A stretch of DNA of 64,000 nt from Herbiconiux sp. A18JL235 (lineage in GTDB: Bacteria > Actinomycetota > Actinomycetes > Actinomycetales > Microbacteriaceae), in the NCBI RefSeq assembly GCF_040939305.1, contig NZ_CP162511.1, forward strand, positions 3,162,001-3,226,000, given 5' to 3'. Positions 16,947 through 25,391 of this stretch are shown here, piece by piece (the first letter of the stretch is position 1; each line of letters opens with the position of its first letter). Position numbers and translations under genes: made by a program. The notes under the pieces were generated by a model, which had not been told where the DNA came from, made no database searches, and was given only the letters and a program-made list of their open reading frames with translations.

Positions 16947-17540
16947 ATGCCTGCCGTCTCCGGTGCTTCCGCCACCGCATCCGACCCCGCGCCGCGCAGC
17001 CTCAGGGCCGACGCTCGCCAGAATCTCGACGCACTTCTGACGGCAGCGCGCACCGTGTTCGCGCGGTCGGGCGTTGATGCTCCGGCTCGCGAGATCGCCA
17101 CCGAGGCGGGGGTGGGCGTCGGCACGCTCTACCGACATTTCCCGAACCGCGCCGAACTCGTCGCGGCCGTCTTCACCACCGAGATCGACGCCACCGCGGC
17201 CGAGGCGCAGGAGTTGCTGGCGCAGCATCCGCCCGGCGAGGCCCTCGACCTCTGGATCACCCGCTTCACCCGCTTCGTCGCCACGAAGCAGGGCCTCTCG
17301 GCAGCCCTTCGCTCAGGCGACCCGGCCTACGACACCCTGCCGGAACAACTCATGGGCAAGCTCGGCCCCGCCATCGGCTCCCTCCTCGACGCCGCCGTCG
17401 CCGCCGGCGAGGTGCGCCCGGGCATCGACCCCCTCGAACTCCTCCAGGCCGTCGGCGACCTCAGCCACCGCACCCCCTCCCCCGACGGCACCCCCAACCC
17501 CATGGTCCGCCTCCTCCTCGACGGCCTCCGCGCCCGCTAG
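16947..17540 (+). CDS. TetR-family repressor
   Basis: A 197-residue regulator with ATG at 16947 behind AAGGGG. The DNA-binding part is DARQNLDALLTAARTVFARSG through VGVGTLYRHFPNRAELVAAVF (residues 22-75). The C-terminal domain is of the SbtR/TetR_C type seen beside reductases. It is divergent from the aldo/keto reductase and likely binds the two palindromes between them. Confidence 0.93.
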   Translation: MPAVSGASATASDPAPRSLRADARQNLDALLTAARTVFARSGVDAPAREIATEAGVGVGTLYRHFPNRAELVAAVFTTEIDATAAEAQELLAQHPPGEALDLWITRFTRFVATKQGLSAALRSGDPAYDTLPEQLMGKLGPAIGSLLDAAVAAGEVRPGIDPLELLQAVGDLSHRTPSPDGTPNPMVRLLLDGLRAR

Positions 17541-17596
17541 CCCCGGTCGCGCCTGCCCGCGCCAGCACCGCCCGGGTCGCGGCAGCGGCGGGCGGG

Positions 17597-18337
17597 TCAG
17601 CGGAGGGGGGCGCCGAGGTCGCGGGAGATGGAGCGGGCGGCGTCGGTGAGGGCGGTCAGGGCGGCGGCGGGGGGAGGCCATTCGGCGGAGGGGACGACGA
17701 GGGCGAGGGCGGCGACAGCCGCACCGCCGGCGTCGTACACGGGAGCCGCGACGGAGTTCTCGCCGATGACGGCCTCCTCGAGCTCGTAGCCGAGCGAGTC
17801 GCGACGCACCCGCTCGAATTCGGCTTCGAGATCGGCCGGGTCGGTCGTGGTGGAGCCGGTGAGGGTGCGCAGGGGGCGGTCGAGCGCCTCGCGCCGGTGG
17901 TCGGCGTCGAACGCCAGGAGCACCTTGCCGAGGGCTGACGCGTGGCTCGGAAGCGTGAGGCCGGTTTCGGGCATCTGCTCCGAACCGTCGGGTCGGCGGT
18001 CGTGGTGGATGACGAGAACCTCGCCGAACAGCTCGACACCGAGCCTCGTGGCGTAACCGGTCTCGCTGGAGAGGTCGTGCATCCAGCGGATCGACCGCGC
18101 CCGCACGTCGAGCGTGTCGAGGTACACGCTCGACAGCTTCACCAGCGCAGGGCCGAGCATGTAGCGATTGCCACCGCGCTCCTGCGCGACGAGACCGTGC
18201 GCCTGCAACGACTTCACGATGCCGTGCACCGTCGACGGCGGCAGCTCGAGCGCAGCTCCGAGCTCGGTGATGCCGAGCCGGCGCGCACCCTGCAGCAGCG
18301 ACAGGATCTTCGCCGCCCGGTCGATCGATTGGATCAC
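17597..18337 (-). CDS. IclR-family regulator, probable glycerol/dihydroxyacetone operon repressor
   Basis: A 246-residue IclR protein. The N-terminal winged helix is IQSIDRAAKILSLLQGARRLGITELGAALELPPSTVHGIVKSL. The C-terminal effector domain contains LPSHASALGKVLLAF and the ENSVAAPVYDAGG strand. GTG at 18337 was chosen because AGGAG lies five bases before it; longer frames run into the operator. It is divergent from the glycerol-facilitator gene, matching the GylR role in Streptomyces. Confidence 0.92.
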   Translation of the reverse strand: MIQSIDRAAKILSLLQGARRLGITELGAALELPPSTVHGIVKSLQAHGLVAQERGGNRYMLGPALVKLSSVYLDTLDVRARSIRWMHDLSSETGYATRLGVELFGEVLVIHHDRRPDGSEQMPETGLTLPSHASALGKVLLAFDADHRREALDRPLRTLTGSTTTDPADLEAEFERVRRDSLGYELEEAVIGENSVAAPVYDAGGAAVAALALVVPSAEWPPPAAALTALTDAARSISRDLGAPLR

Positions 18338-18391
18338 TCGTTCTCCTACTCGCCCGCCGCTGCGCGTGCCGCACCCATTCTCGCGGACTTG

Positions 18392-18420
18392 TTGACACGA
18401 TTCGAGCAACCGTGCATTAT
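18392..18420 (+). promoter_or_regulatory. Sigma-A-like promoter of the glycerol/dihydroxyacetone operon
   Basis: A consensus -35 TTGACA (18392-18397) is separated by exactly 17 bp from -10 CATTAT (18415-18420). A start near 18427 would give a leader of about 70 nt before the ATG at 18496. Confidence 0.8.
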
Positions 18421-18455
18421 TCGATATTACCGAATGCAATTCGACAATATCGAAT
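18420..18455. promoter_or_regulatory. Probable IclR operators
   Basis: Two related AT-rich palindromes overlap and follow the start point: TTCG-N7-CGAA (18420-18434) and ATTCGA-CAATA-TCGAAT (18439-18455). Binding there would block transcription of the glpF-like gene. Confidence 0.75.
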
Positions 18456-18495
18456 GCGCATCCGCTCTCGCATCCGTTCAAAGGAGAACAGTCAC

Positions 18496-19254
18496 ATGGA
18501 CGACAACCGAACCTGGCAACGCCTGACCGCCGAGTTCCTCGGCACCGCCTTCCTCGTGTTCATCGGGGTCGGCTCGGTGCCCGCCGCCCTCATCGTGAAC
18601 GGTGACGCCCCGTTCACGATGGCGAGCCTCGGCTTCATCTCGCTCGCCTTCGCCACGGTCGTCATCGCCACCGTCTACGTCTTCGGATACATCTCGGGCA
18701 ACCACATCAACCCGGCGGTCACCCTCGCCCTCGCGGTGAGCGGCAAGTTCGCCTGGAAGGACGTGCCGGGCTACCTGCTGGCCCAGGTGCTCGGCGCGAC
18801 CGCAGGCGCCTTCGCGATCGTCGGCGCCCTCGGCCAGCAGGCCAGCGACCTCGGGCTCGGCGTCGCCGCCTACGGAGACATCCCGGTGTGGCAGGCGTTC
18901 ACCGCCGAGTTCCTCGGCACGTTCATCCTCGTGTTCACGGTGTTCGGCGTCATCCACCGCAAGGCGGCGCCCGGTTTCGCCGGCATCGTCATCGGTCTCG
19001 TCGTCTTCGCCGCGATCATCCCCGTCGCGCCCGCCACCGGCGCCTCCATCAACCCTGCCCGCACCACAGGCCCCATGCTCGTGCAGCAGTTGCTCGGCGG
19101 AACCGTGCAGTGGGAGCAGTGGCCGGTCTACGTCATCGCCGAGATCACCGCCGGCATCGCCGCCGGGCTGCTGTTCGGGCTCGTCTCCCGCACCCGCGCC
19201 GACCGCACGACCCTCACCGAGGCACTCGAAGAAGAGGATGCTCGTGCCCGCTGA
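18496..19254 (+). CDS. glpF: Glycerol facilitator / aquaglyceroporin (MIP family)
   Basis: A 252-residue channel with six membrane spans and both NPA half-helices intact: N72-P73-A74 in GNHINPAVT and N186-P187-A188 followed by the selectivity-filter R189 in SINPART. AAGGAG precedes the ATG. It is first in an operon with dihydroxyacetone-kinase genes and its stop lies 14 bases inside the next gene. Passive entry of glycerol, dihydroxyacetone or another small polyol is expected. The partner kinases make a triose or tetrulose at least as likely as glycerol. Confidence 0.92.
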   Translation: MDDNRTWQRLTAEFLGTAFLVFIGVGSVPAALIVNGDAPFTMASLGFISLAFATVVIATVYVFGYISGNHINPAVTLALAVSGKFAWKDVPGYLLAQVLGATAGAFAIVGALGQQASDLGLGVAAYGDIPVWQAFTAEFLGTFILVFTVFGVIHRKAAPGFAGIVIGLVVFAAIIPVAPATGASINPARTTGPMLVQQLLGGTVQWEQWPVYVIAEITAGIAAGLLFGLVSRTRADRTTLTEALEEEDARAR

Positions 19255-20974
19255 CGAGGAGCGCCCGGTCGGCGAGACCCTCGCCGTCGCCGAGCTCGTC
19301 GCCTGGGTCGACCGGTTCGACGAGCTCTGCGGCTCGAACGTGGGCTGGCTCACCGAACTCGACTCCGCGATCGGAGACGCCGACCACGGCGTCAACCTCA
19401 CCCGCGGCACCGCCACCCTCCGGCGGAGCCTGCACCAGGATGCGCCGGTCGACGCGGGTGAGCTGCTCCAGCGCTGCGGGATGATCCTGCTCGCCACCGT
19501 GGGCGGGGCGAGCGGTGCCCTGCTCGGCTCGATGTTCCGGGCCATGGGCGAGCGGGTCGGCGCGGAGACCGCCCTGAGCGCCGGGGACCTGGCGGCGGCG
19601 TTCGAGGCGGGGCTCGCATCCGTCGTCGCGCTGGGCCGCGCCGAGGTCGGCGACAAGACCATGGTCGACGCGCTGGCGCCGGGGGTCGCCGCGCTCGTCG
19701 CGGGGGCGGGGGCGGGGGCGAGCCGCACGGCCGACGCGGGTCACGGCCTGCCGCTGGAGCAAATACTGCGGGGCGCGGCGCGCGCCGCAGTCGCCGGCCG
19801 CGAGAGCACCCGCCCGCTGGCCGCCCGCAAGGGCCGGGCCAGTTACCTCGGCGCCCGCAGCGCCGATCACCTCGACCCCGGCGCCGCCTCGGCGTCCCTC
19901 CTCTTCGAGGCCCTCACCCTTCACACCACCCTCACCCACCACCACACCACCGCACTGACAGGAGCACCCATGTCCACCATCCGCCGCCAGTTCGTCAACC
20001 GGCCCGACGACGTGATCGCCGAGGCCCTCGAAGGGCTGCAGCTCACCCACCCGGCCCTGCTCGCCTTCGACGCCGAGGCCAACGTCATCTCGCGGGCCGT
20101 GCCCGCCTCCGGCAAGGTCGGGCTGGTCTCGGGCGGAGGCTCGGGGCACGAGCCGCTGCACGCCGGCTTCGTCGGCACCGGGATGCTCGATGCCGCCGTC
20201 TGCGGTGCCGTGTTCGCGAGCCCCACCTCCGAGCAGGTGCAGGCCGGCACCCGCCTCGCCGACAGCGGCGCGGGCGTGGTGCACATCGTGAAGAACTACA
20301 CCGGCGACGTGCTCAACTTCGAGATCGCCGCCGAGTTGGTGAGCGACGACGGCATCGCGATGGAGGCCGTGATCGTCGACGACGACCTCGCCTCCGACGG
20401 CGCCGGCGACGGACCGGGCCGCCGCGGCACGGCAGCCGTCGTCACGGTGGAGAAGGTGCTCGGCGCCCTCGCCGAGCAGGGCGCCGACCTCGCCACCGTC
20501 GCCGCGGCGGGCCGCGACGTCGTCGCCCGCTCGCGCAGCCTCGCGCTCGCACTCGACGCCTGCACGCACCCCGGCGAGTCGCGGGCGGCGTTCGAGCTCG
20601 CCGCCGACGAGGTGGAGTTCGGGGTGGGCATCCACGGCGAGCGCGGCACCTCGCGCATCCCGTTCGCCACAGCCGACGAGCTGGTCGAACAGCTCGTCAC
20701 GCCGCTCGCCGACAGCCTCGAGCTACGGCGCGGCCAGTCGGTGATCGCGATCGTGAACGGCTTGGGCGGAGCGTATCCGCTCGAGCTGTCGATCATGGCC
20801 CGCCAGGTGCACCGGCTGCTCGAGGGGCGCGGGGTGGGCGTCGCCCGCTCGCTCGTCGGCTCGTACGTGACCTCGCTCGACATGCACGGCGCATCCGTCA
20901 CCTTCACCGTCGCCGACGACGAACTCGTTCGTCTCTGGGACGCCCCCGTCCGCACCCCCAACCTCACCTGGTAA
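19238..20974 (+). CDS. Fused dihydroxyacetone kinase DhaL-DhaK (domains in reverse order)
   Basis: One uninterrupted 578-residue frame. Residues 12-225 are a DhaL (ADP/ATP-binding) domain with GDADHG at 46-51 and VGDKTMVDAL. Residues 245-578 are a full DhaK with the GGGSGHEP loop (H304) and GIHGERG, whose H466 should bind substrate covalently. They are joined by a His/Thr-rich linker (TLTHHHTTAL). An internal ATG at 19970 behind AGGAG would make DhaK alone, so DhaK may be made both ways. ATP-dependent kinases normally run DhaK-DhaL. GTG at 19244 is an alternative start. The substrate is dihydroxyacetone or a similar ketose. Confidence 0.85.
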   Translation: MLVPADEERPVGETLAVAELVAWVDRFDELCGSNVGWLTELDSAIGDADHGVNLTRGTATLRRSLHQDAPVDAGELLQRCGMILLATVGGASGALLGSMFRAMGERVGAETALSAGDLAAAFEAGLASVVALGRAEVGDKTMVDALAPGVAALVAGAGAGASRTADAGHGLPLEQILRGAARAAVAGRESTRPLAARKGRASYLGARSADHLDPGAASASLLFEALTLHTTLTHHHTTALTGAPMSTIRRQFVNRPDDVIAEALEGLQLTHPALLAFDAEANVISRAVPASGKVGLVSGGGSGHEPLHAGFVGTGMLDAAVCGAVFASPTSEQVQAGTRLADSGAGVVHIVKNYTGDVLNFEIAAELVSDDGIAMEAVIVDDDLASDGAGDGPGRRGTAAVVTVEKVLGALAEQGADLATVAAAGRDVVARSRSLALALDACTHPGESRAAFELAADEVEFGVGIHGERGTSRIPFATADELVEQLVTPLADSLELRRGQSVIAIVNGLGGAYPLELSIMARQVHRLLEGRGVGVARSLVGSYVTSLDMHGASVTFTVADDELVRLWDAPVRTPNLTW

Positions 20975-20982
20975 GGAACCCC

Positions 20983-21672
20983 ATGAGCACCGACCTCAAC
21001 ACCGACCTCGTCACCGGGCACCTCGCCTTCGACTGGATCACCCGCTTCGCCACCGACTTCGCGACCGCGCAGGAGCGGCTCACCGAACTCGACCGCCTCG
21101 CCGGCGACGGCGACTTCGGCACGAACATCGCCTCCGCGCTGCGGCGCGCCACCGACAAGCTGCCCGACCGCGAGATCGCGAGCTTCGCCACCGTGTTCGG
21201 GGCGACCTCGCGCGGCTTCCTCGCCACGGGCGGCACGAGCGGGCCGCTGTTCGGCATGTGGTTGCGCGACATCTCGCGCTCGGGCTCGCCCGCCGGAGCG
21301 TCGGCGACCGAGCTGGCGGCCGGGGTGGCGACGGGGCTCGCCACCATCCAGAAGCTCGGCGGGGCGAAGGTCGGCGACAACACCATGATCGACGCGCTGT
21401 CGCCGGCGACGGATGCGCTCGGCGAGACCGCGGGACAGGGCGGTTCACTCGCGGCTGCCCTGGGTGCCGCCGCGGTGGCGGCCCGGGCGGGTGCGGAGTC
21501 GACAGCCGACCTCGTCGCCTCGCGGGGGCGGGCCAGCTACGTGGGCGAGCTCGCGCGCGGAGTGCTCGACCCGGGGGCGGTGACGATCGCGCTGTTCTTC
21601 GAGTCGGGGGCCGCGGCGGTGGGGGCGTTCGAGGGGCGGCCCTTGGAGTGGCTGGACGCCGTCGTGGGGTGA
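20983..21672 (+). CDS. Second DhaL-type subunit
   Basis: A 229-residue DhaL homologue, eight bases after the fused gene and behind AAGGA. It has ELDRLAGDGDFGTN, where the usual GDGDHG histidine is replaced by phenylalanine, then KVGDNTMIDALSPA and RGRASYVGELARGVLDPGA. Both metal-binding aspartates remain, so nucleotide binding is possible. No DhaM (PTS donor) gene is in view. It may be an alternative or regulatory nucleotide-binding subunit for the same DhaK. Confidence 0.88.
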   Translation: MSTDLNTDLVTGHLAFDWITRFATDFATAQERLTELDRLAGDGDFGTNIASALRRATDKLPDREIASFATVFGATSRGFLATGGTSGPLFGMWLRDISRSGSPAGASATELAAGVATGLATIQKLGGAKVGDNTMIDALSPATDALGETAGQGGSLAAALGAAAVAARAGAESTADLVASRGRASYVGELARGVLDPGAVTIALFFESGAAAVGAFEGRPLEWLDAVVG

Positions 21673-21802
21673 GGGGTGCGGGCGGGCGGCCGGCGGCCAC
21701 GGCGGGCGGCCGCGGCGGGCGGCCGCGGCGGGCGGGCGGCGGCGCGGCGATCCGGCTGGGGCGGGCGGCACGGCACGCGCGGCCCGCCCGCCCGCCTCGC
21801 GC
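21673..21802. repeat. GC-only tandem repeat and inverted repeat between convergent genes
   Basis: Three tandem 13-bp units of GGCGGGCGGCCGC type (21701-21739, the third diverged) are followed by the complementary run GCCCGCCCGCCCGCC (21782-21796). The space separates two convergent genes, so a strong terminator-like fold is the likeliest role. I see no gene in it. Confidence 0.6.
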
Positions 21803-22636
21803 TCAGCGGGCCGTCCAGCCGCCGTCGATCGGGATGGCGGCGCCCGTGAGGTAGCTGCCGGCGGGCGAGCTGAGGGAGACGATCGCCGCGGCGACCTCGG
21901 CAGGCTCGGCGGGGCGCTGCAGCGGCGTGGCCAGCCGGTAGGCCTCGCGCCGCTCGGGCTGCGCGGCGAAGAGCTCGTCGAGCATCGGGGTATGCACCGG
22001 CCCGGGACACACCGCGTTGACGCGCACGCCGAGCGCGGCCACCTCGAGCGCCGCGGCCTTGGTCATGCCGACGACCGCGTGCTTGGCGGCGACGTACGCC
22101 GAGGAACCCGGGATTCCCACGAGCCCCGCCACCGACGCGACGTTCACGATCACTCCCGACCCCTGCTCGACCATCGGCCGCAGCTGATGCTTCATGGCGA
22201 GCCAGGTGCCCCGGGCGTCGACCGTCATCACCTCGTCCCACAGCTCGACCGGCGCATCCGGTGTGTCGACACGGCCCCGGCCCCCGCTCGCGCTGCTGCG
22301 CCCCGCGGCGTTGCAGGCGATGTCGAGGCGCCCGAAGCGCTCGAGGGTCGTGGCCACGAGGCGGGCGCACTGCGTCTCCTCCGCCACGTCGGTAGGCACG
22401 AAGAGCGCTTCGGCGCCTCGGGCAGTGAGCTCGTCGACGACCTCGGCCCCCTCCCGGCTGCGCCGCCCGGCCACGACGACCGCCGCCCCCGCCGCGGCGA
22501 AGGCCTGCGCCGTCGCCCGCCCGATGCCCGAGGTTCCGCCGGTGACGACCGCGACCGCGCCACGGGCCCAGTCCGCTGCACCCGGCTGGCCCGCAGCACG
22601 ACCCAGGTGCCGGTCACCGGGCCCGTCGGTGCTCAT
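21803..22636 (-). CDS. Short-chain dehydrogenase/reductase
   Basis: A 277-residue classical SDR. The cofactor loop is TGGTSGIG near residue 31. The strand-2 end VAGRRSREGAE with its arginines favours NADP(H). CNAAG, the catalytic serine in VNVASVAG, and Y-x3-K in SSAYVAAKHA complete the active site, with the PIDGGW end typical of the family. It starts inside the GntR stop codon (ATGA), so it is made from the same transcript. A polyol, sugar or tetritol oxidation fits the neighbours but is inference. Confidence 0.92.
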   Translation of the reverse strand: MSTDGPGDRHLGRAAGQPGAADWARGAVAVVTGGTSGIGRATAQAFAAAGAAVVVAGRRSREGAEVVDELTARGAEALFVPTDVAEETQCARLVATTLERFGRLDIACNAAGRSSASGGRGRVDTPDAPVELWDEVMTVDARGTWLAMKHQLRPMVEQGSGVIVNVASVAGLVGIPGSSAYVAAKHAVVGMTKAAALEVAALGVRVNAVCPGPVHTPMLDELFAAQPERREAYRLATPLQRPAEPAEVAAAIVSLSSPAGSYLTGAAIPIDGGWTAR

Positions 22637-23412
22637 GACGGAGCGGTGGTGGCGTAGTGGAACCTCACGCGCGAACCGAGCCACGCGGTGCGGGAGGTCT
22701 CGATGAGCTCGCCGCCGCTGCGCCCGATCGACCAGTCGACGAAGAGGGTTCCCTCCCCGCCCGTCTGCAGGAGTCGCGCCTCGGCCGACGTGACGGTACG
22801 CACCTCGAGGAAGTGGTTGGTGTCGACGACCTGCACACCGACCGAGGCCAGGGTCGTCGACACCGACCCCTCGATCAACGGCAGCTCGGCCAGCAGCCCC
22901 GCCGAGCGGCCCACCAGCCAGGAGTCGGTGATGCCGATCGGGCGCCCGTTCACCAGGTGCAGCCGTTTGAGGTGCAGCCTCGGCAGCTCGCGCTCCTCGA
23001 CGGGCAGCTCGCGGGTGAGTTCGTACGGTTCGGGCTCGGCCGGCAGGTCGCGCAGGTGCATCGACACTGCGTCTTCTCCTGCGGCGCGGAAGCGGTCGCG
23101 CCACGGGGTCATCAGCCCGAAGTCGTGCTGGATGAGCCGTGGCCGGTCGGCGACGAAGGTACCGGTGCCCTGACGCCTCTCCACGTAGCCGTCTTCGGCG
23201 AGGGCGGCCAGGGCCTGGCGCACGGTGATGCGGCTGATGCCGTAGATCGACGCCATCTCGTTCTCGGTCGGCAGCTGCATGCCCACCGGCATGCCCTGGT
23301 CGATGAGCCCCCGAAGGTCGCGGTGCACCTGCGCCCAGGCCGGCAGCGGCGACGAGCGGTCGACCGGGGCGGCCTGGGAGGCGAGGCTGCGCGCACTGGT
23401 GTCGATGGTCAT
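22633..23412 (-). CDS. GntR-family regulator (HutC subfamily)
   Basis: A 259-residue regulator. The N-terminal winged helix is PAWAQVHRDLRGLI through ISRITVRQALAALAEDGYVERRQGTGTFVAD. A UTRA effector domain follows, with RLHLVNGRPIGITDSWLVG and the LFVDWSIGRSGGELIETSRTAWLG end. HutC/UTRA members commonly sense sugar phosphates or similar catabolites. It has its own upstream region with the TGTTGTTATG motif and is coupled to an SDR gene. It probably controls the catabolic block upstream. Confidence 0.93.
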   Translation of the reverse strand: MTIDTSARSLASQAAPVDRSSPLPAWAQVHRDLRGLIDQGMPVGMQLPTENEMASIYGISRITVRQALAALAEDGYVERRQGTGTFVADRPRLIQHDFGLMTPWRDRFRAAGEDAVSMHLRDLPAEPEPYELTRELPVEERELPRLHLKRLHLVNGRPIGITDSWLVGRSAGLLAELPLIEGSVSTTLASVGVQVVDTNHFLEVRTVTSAEARLLQTGGEGTLFVDWSIGRSGGELIETSRTAWLGSRVRFHYATTAPS

Positions 23413-23445
23413 GAGCCCCCCGCCGTTACGAACACATGACGTGAT

Positions 23446-23455
23446 CATAACAACA
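23446..23455 (-). promoter_or_regulatory. Shared motif TGTTGTTATG upstream of the GntR gene
   Basis: On the minus strand TGTTGTTATG lies 34 bp before the GntR start. The same 10 bases occur at 33059-33068 upstream of the nucleoside hydrolase, with similar flanks (CAT-N2 before, N3-AC after). Probably a GntR site. Confidence 0.55.
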
Positions 23456-23504
23456 TGATGATCGGTCGCAGGAAGACGGATGCCGCGGCGTGCCGCCGAC
23501 CGTC

Positions 23505-24467
23505 TCAGGCGACCGGCTGGCCGTCGAGCTTGATGTGGCTGGCATCCATGTTGACGGCGCCTCCCCGGAACGGCGGCCGGTTCCACCTCGACGCCGCGGC
23601 CTCCGCCACGACCGTGCCGACGACAGCGCCGGCGAGCTCGTGCAGCAGGCGGTCGCGGGCATCCGCATCCGGCCCGTCGCCCGCGATGTGCACCGGCAGC
23701 ACGGTCTGGCCGGTGCTCTCCAGAGCCCGGGCGAGCCGCTCGTGCCGCGCCTCGCCGTAGGCACCGACGAGCTGCACCTCGAGGTGCGCCTCGGGCCCGA
23801 TGAAGTAGTCGACGTGCCCGCTCTCCTCCAACGCCACCGATCGGGTCGGAACGCCGGTGGCCTCGATGAGCTTGAGCATCCAGAAGTCGGCGGCACCGCG
23901 CAGGTCGGGCAGCGACAGCACCGAGATGCCGCGCGGCGCGGTGTCGCCCAACGCGGCGACCGCACCGTCGACGACGGGCGCGAGGTCGCGCAGCCTCGTC
24001 GACAGGGCCGAGGTGGCACCGCGGGTCTGCACTCCGCAGACCGCCGCCACGCCGAGGCCGAGCATGAGGTGGCCGGCGCACGGCACGACCTCGTCGACGG
24101 CGAGCGTGGGCACCAGCTGCACCTCGTCTGCGGCGTCGGCGAGCGGCGATCCCGCGTTCGAGGTGACGGCGACGGTGCGCACGCCCGCCTCGCGCGCCAG
24201 GCGGAGGGCTTGGACGGTGGCGCCCGAGGTGCCGGAGTGCGAGATGCCGACGACGGTCTGCGTGCCCACGGGAAGGCGCCCGAGGAAGGTGATGTCGCCC
24301 GACGACAGGGCGCGGTGCCCGAACGCCTGCGCGAGGAGGGCCGACGACAGGGAGTCGCCCGAGCCGACGACGACGGCGCCCTCGACGGGCCGGGTGTCGG
24401 CGGGAACGACGTCGCCCGTGGCGGTGAGGGCGTCGATGACGGAGAGGAGGTGGTCGCGGTGGTTCAT
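23505..24467 (-). CDS. SIS-domain sugar isomerase/deglycase-like protein
   Basis: A 320-residue cytosolic protein with two SIS modules. VVVGSGDSLSSALLAQ (near residue 33) and VVGISHSGTSGATVQALRLAREAG give the phosphosugar-binding serine loops. The second half has LEESGHVDYFIGP, where glutamate and histidine are placed like the catalytic pair of FrlB/AgaS-type enzymes. It is directly downstream of a PfkB kinase (adjacent stop and start). An SIS protein next to a kinase, ABC importer and GntR regulator recalls frl (Amadori-compound) loci. The actual phosphosugar is unknown. Confidence 0.85.
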   Translation of the reverse strand: MNHRDHLLSVIDALTATGDVVPADTRPVEGAVVVGSGDSLSSALLAQAFGHRALSSGDITFLGRLPVGTQTVVGISHSGTSGATVQALRLAREAGVRTVAVTSNAGSPLADAADEVQLVPTLAVDEVVPCAGHLMLGLGVAAVCGVQTRGATSALSTRLRDLAPVVDGAVAALGDTAPRGISVLSLPDLRGAADFWMLKLIEATGVPTRSVALEESGHVDYFIGPEAHLEVQLVGAYGEARHERLARALESTGQTVLPVHIAGDGPDADARDRLLHELAGAVVGTVVAEAAASRWNRPPFRGGAVNMDASHIKLDGQPVA

Positions 24468-25391
24468 TCAGCTTTCCTGATTCGATCGGATGTCGGGGAA
24501 CGGGTGGGTGAGAGGGGATGCCGCGGCGAGCGCGCTCGATCCGGTACCGGCGAGGGCGATGCGGGCGACGCTCACCCCGAAGTGCGCTGCGGTCACGAGA
24601 TCGGCGCCCTGGGCGAGGGCCGCCATGATGGCGGCCGCCGACGCATCGCCGGCGCCGGTCGTCTCGCGCACCTGGACGGCGGGGTCGCAGACGGTCCAGC
24701 ACCCGTCGCCGGTGACGACGTACATGCCCTCGCGGTCGAGCCGCGCCACCACCTGAGCCCCCAGCTCGCGGGCGATGCGCCTGGCCGCGGCGCGCGGGTC
24801 GGGGTCGAGGAGCCGGAGCTGCACCCGACTGGGCAGCACGGTGCCGCCCCGCGTCAGCACGCGCCGCAGGTAGCCGAGGCCTTCGCGGCGCAGCGGGAGC
24901 TGATGCGGGTCGACACCCACCAGGGTCGAGGAGCCGACCCTGGCGCGTTCGAGGGGCGACGAGTCCAGCAGGGCATCGAGCCCGTCGCTCGCCTCGCCGA
25001 GCGGGGGCAGAGGCACCTCGCCCGCCTCCGACGGGCTCTCGGCGTCTTCGAGCTCGAGGTCGGAGGGCGCCGTCGTCTCCACGATGCGACGGCCCTGGGG
25101 AGAGTCGAGGATCCACACCCTCGGCACCGACGGCACGGCTCGGGAGTGCCACACATCGATGCCGAGCTCGTCGAACAGCAGCTCGAACCGTTCGTCGTCG
25201 TCGGGAAGGTCGGTGATGAGCCGCACCTCGGTTCCCCCCACCAGCCGTCCCCCGAGTGCCGCATAGAGTCCCGGCCCGCCGAGCTGGTCGAACGCGGCGT
25301 CGCGGCCCACGGCGACGAGGTGATCGATCGAGAGACCCCCTCGAACCCCCAGCCGCCCGCCGGCGGTGTCGGGAGTGGCGTCGCCTCGCAT
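24468..25391 (-). CDS. PfkB-family carbohydrate kinase (first of two)
   Basis: A 307-residue ribokinase-fold protein. The GGPGLYAALGGRLVGG stretch near residue 38 matches the first PfkB signature. RETTGAGDASAAAIMAAL near residue 240 is the second, with the catalytic aspartate in GAGD. A Pro/Glu-rich insertion (SPSEAGEVPLPPLGE) breaks the middle. It is closely packed between the SIS and YjbQ genes, so its product is presumably the SIS substrate. Confidence 0.9.
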   Translation of the reverse strand: MRGDATPDTAGGRLGVRGGLSIDHLVAVGRDAAFDQLGGPGLYAALGGRLVGGTEVRLITDLPDDDERFELLFDELGIDVWHSRAVPSVPRVWILDSPQGRRIVETTAPSDLELEDAESPSEAGEVPLPPLGEASDGLDALLDSSPLERARVGSSTLVGVDPHQLPLRREGLGYLRRVLTRGGTVLPSRVQLRLLDPDPRAAARRIARELGAQVVARLDREGMYVVTGDGCWTVCDPAVQVRETTGAGDASAAAIMAALAQGADLVTAAHFGVSVARIALAGTGSSALAAASPLTHPFPDIRSNQES

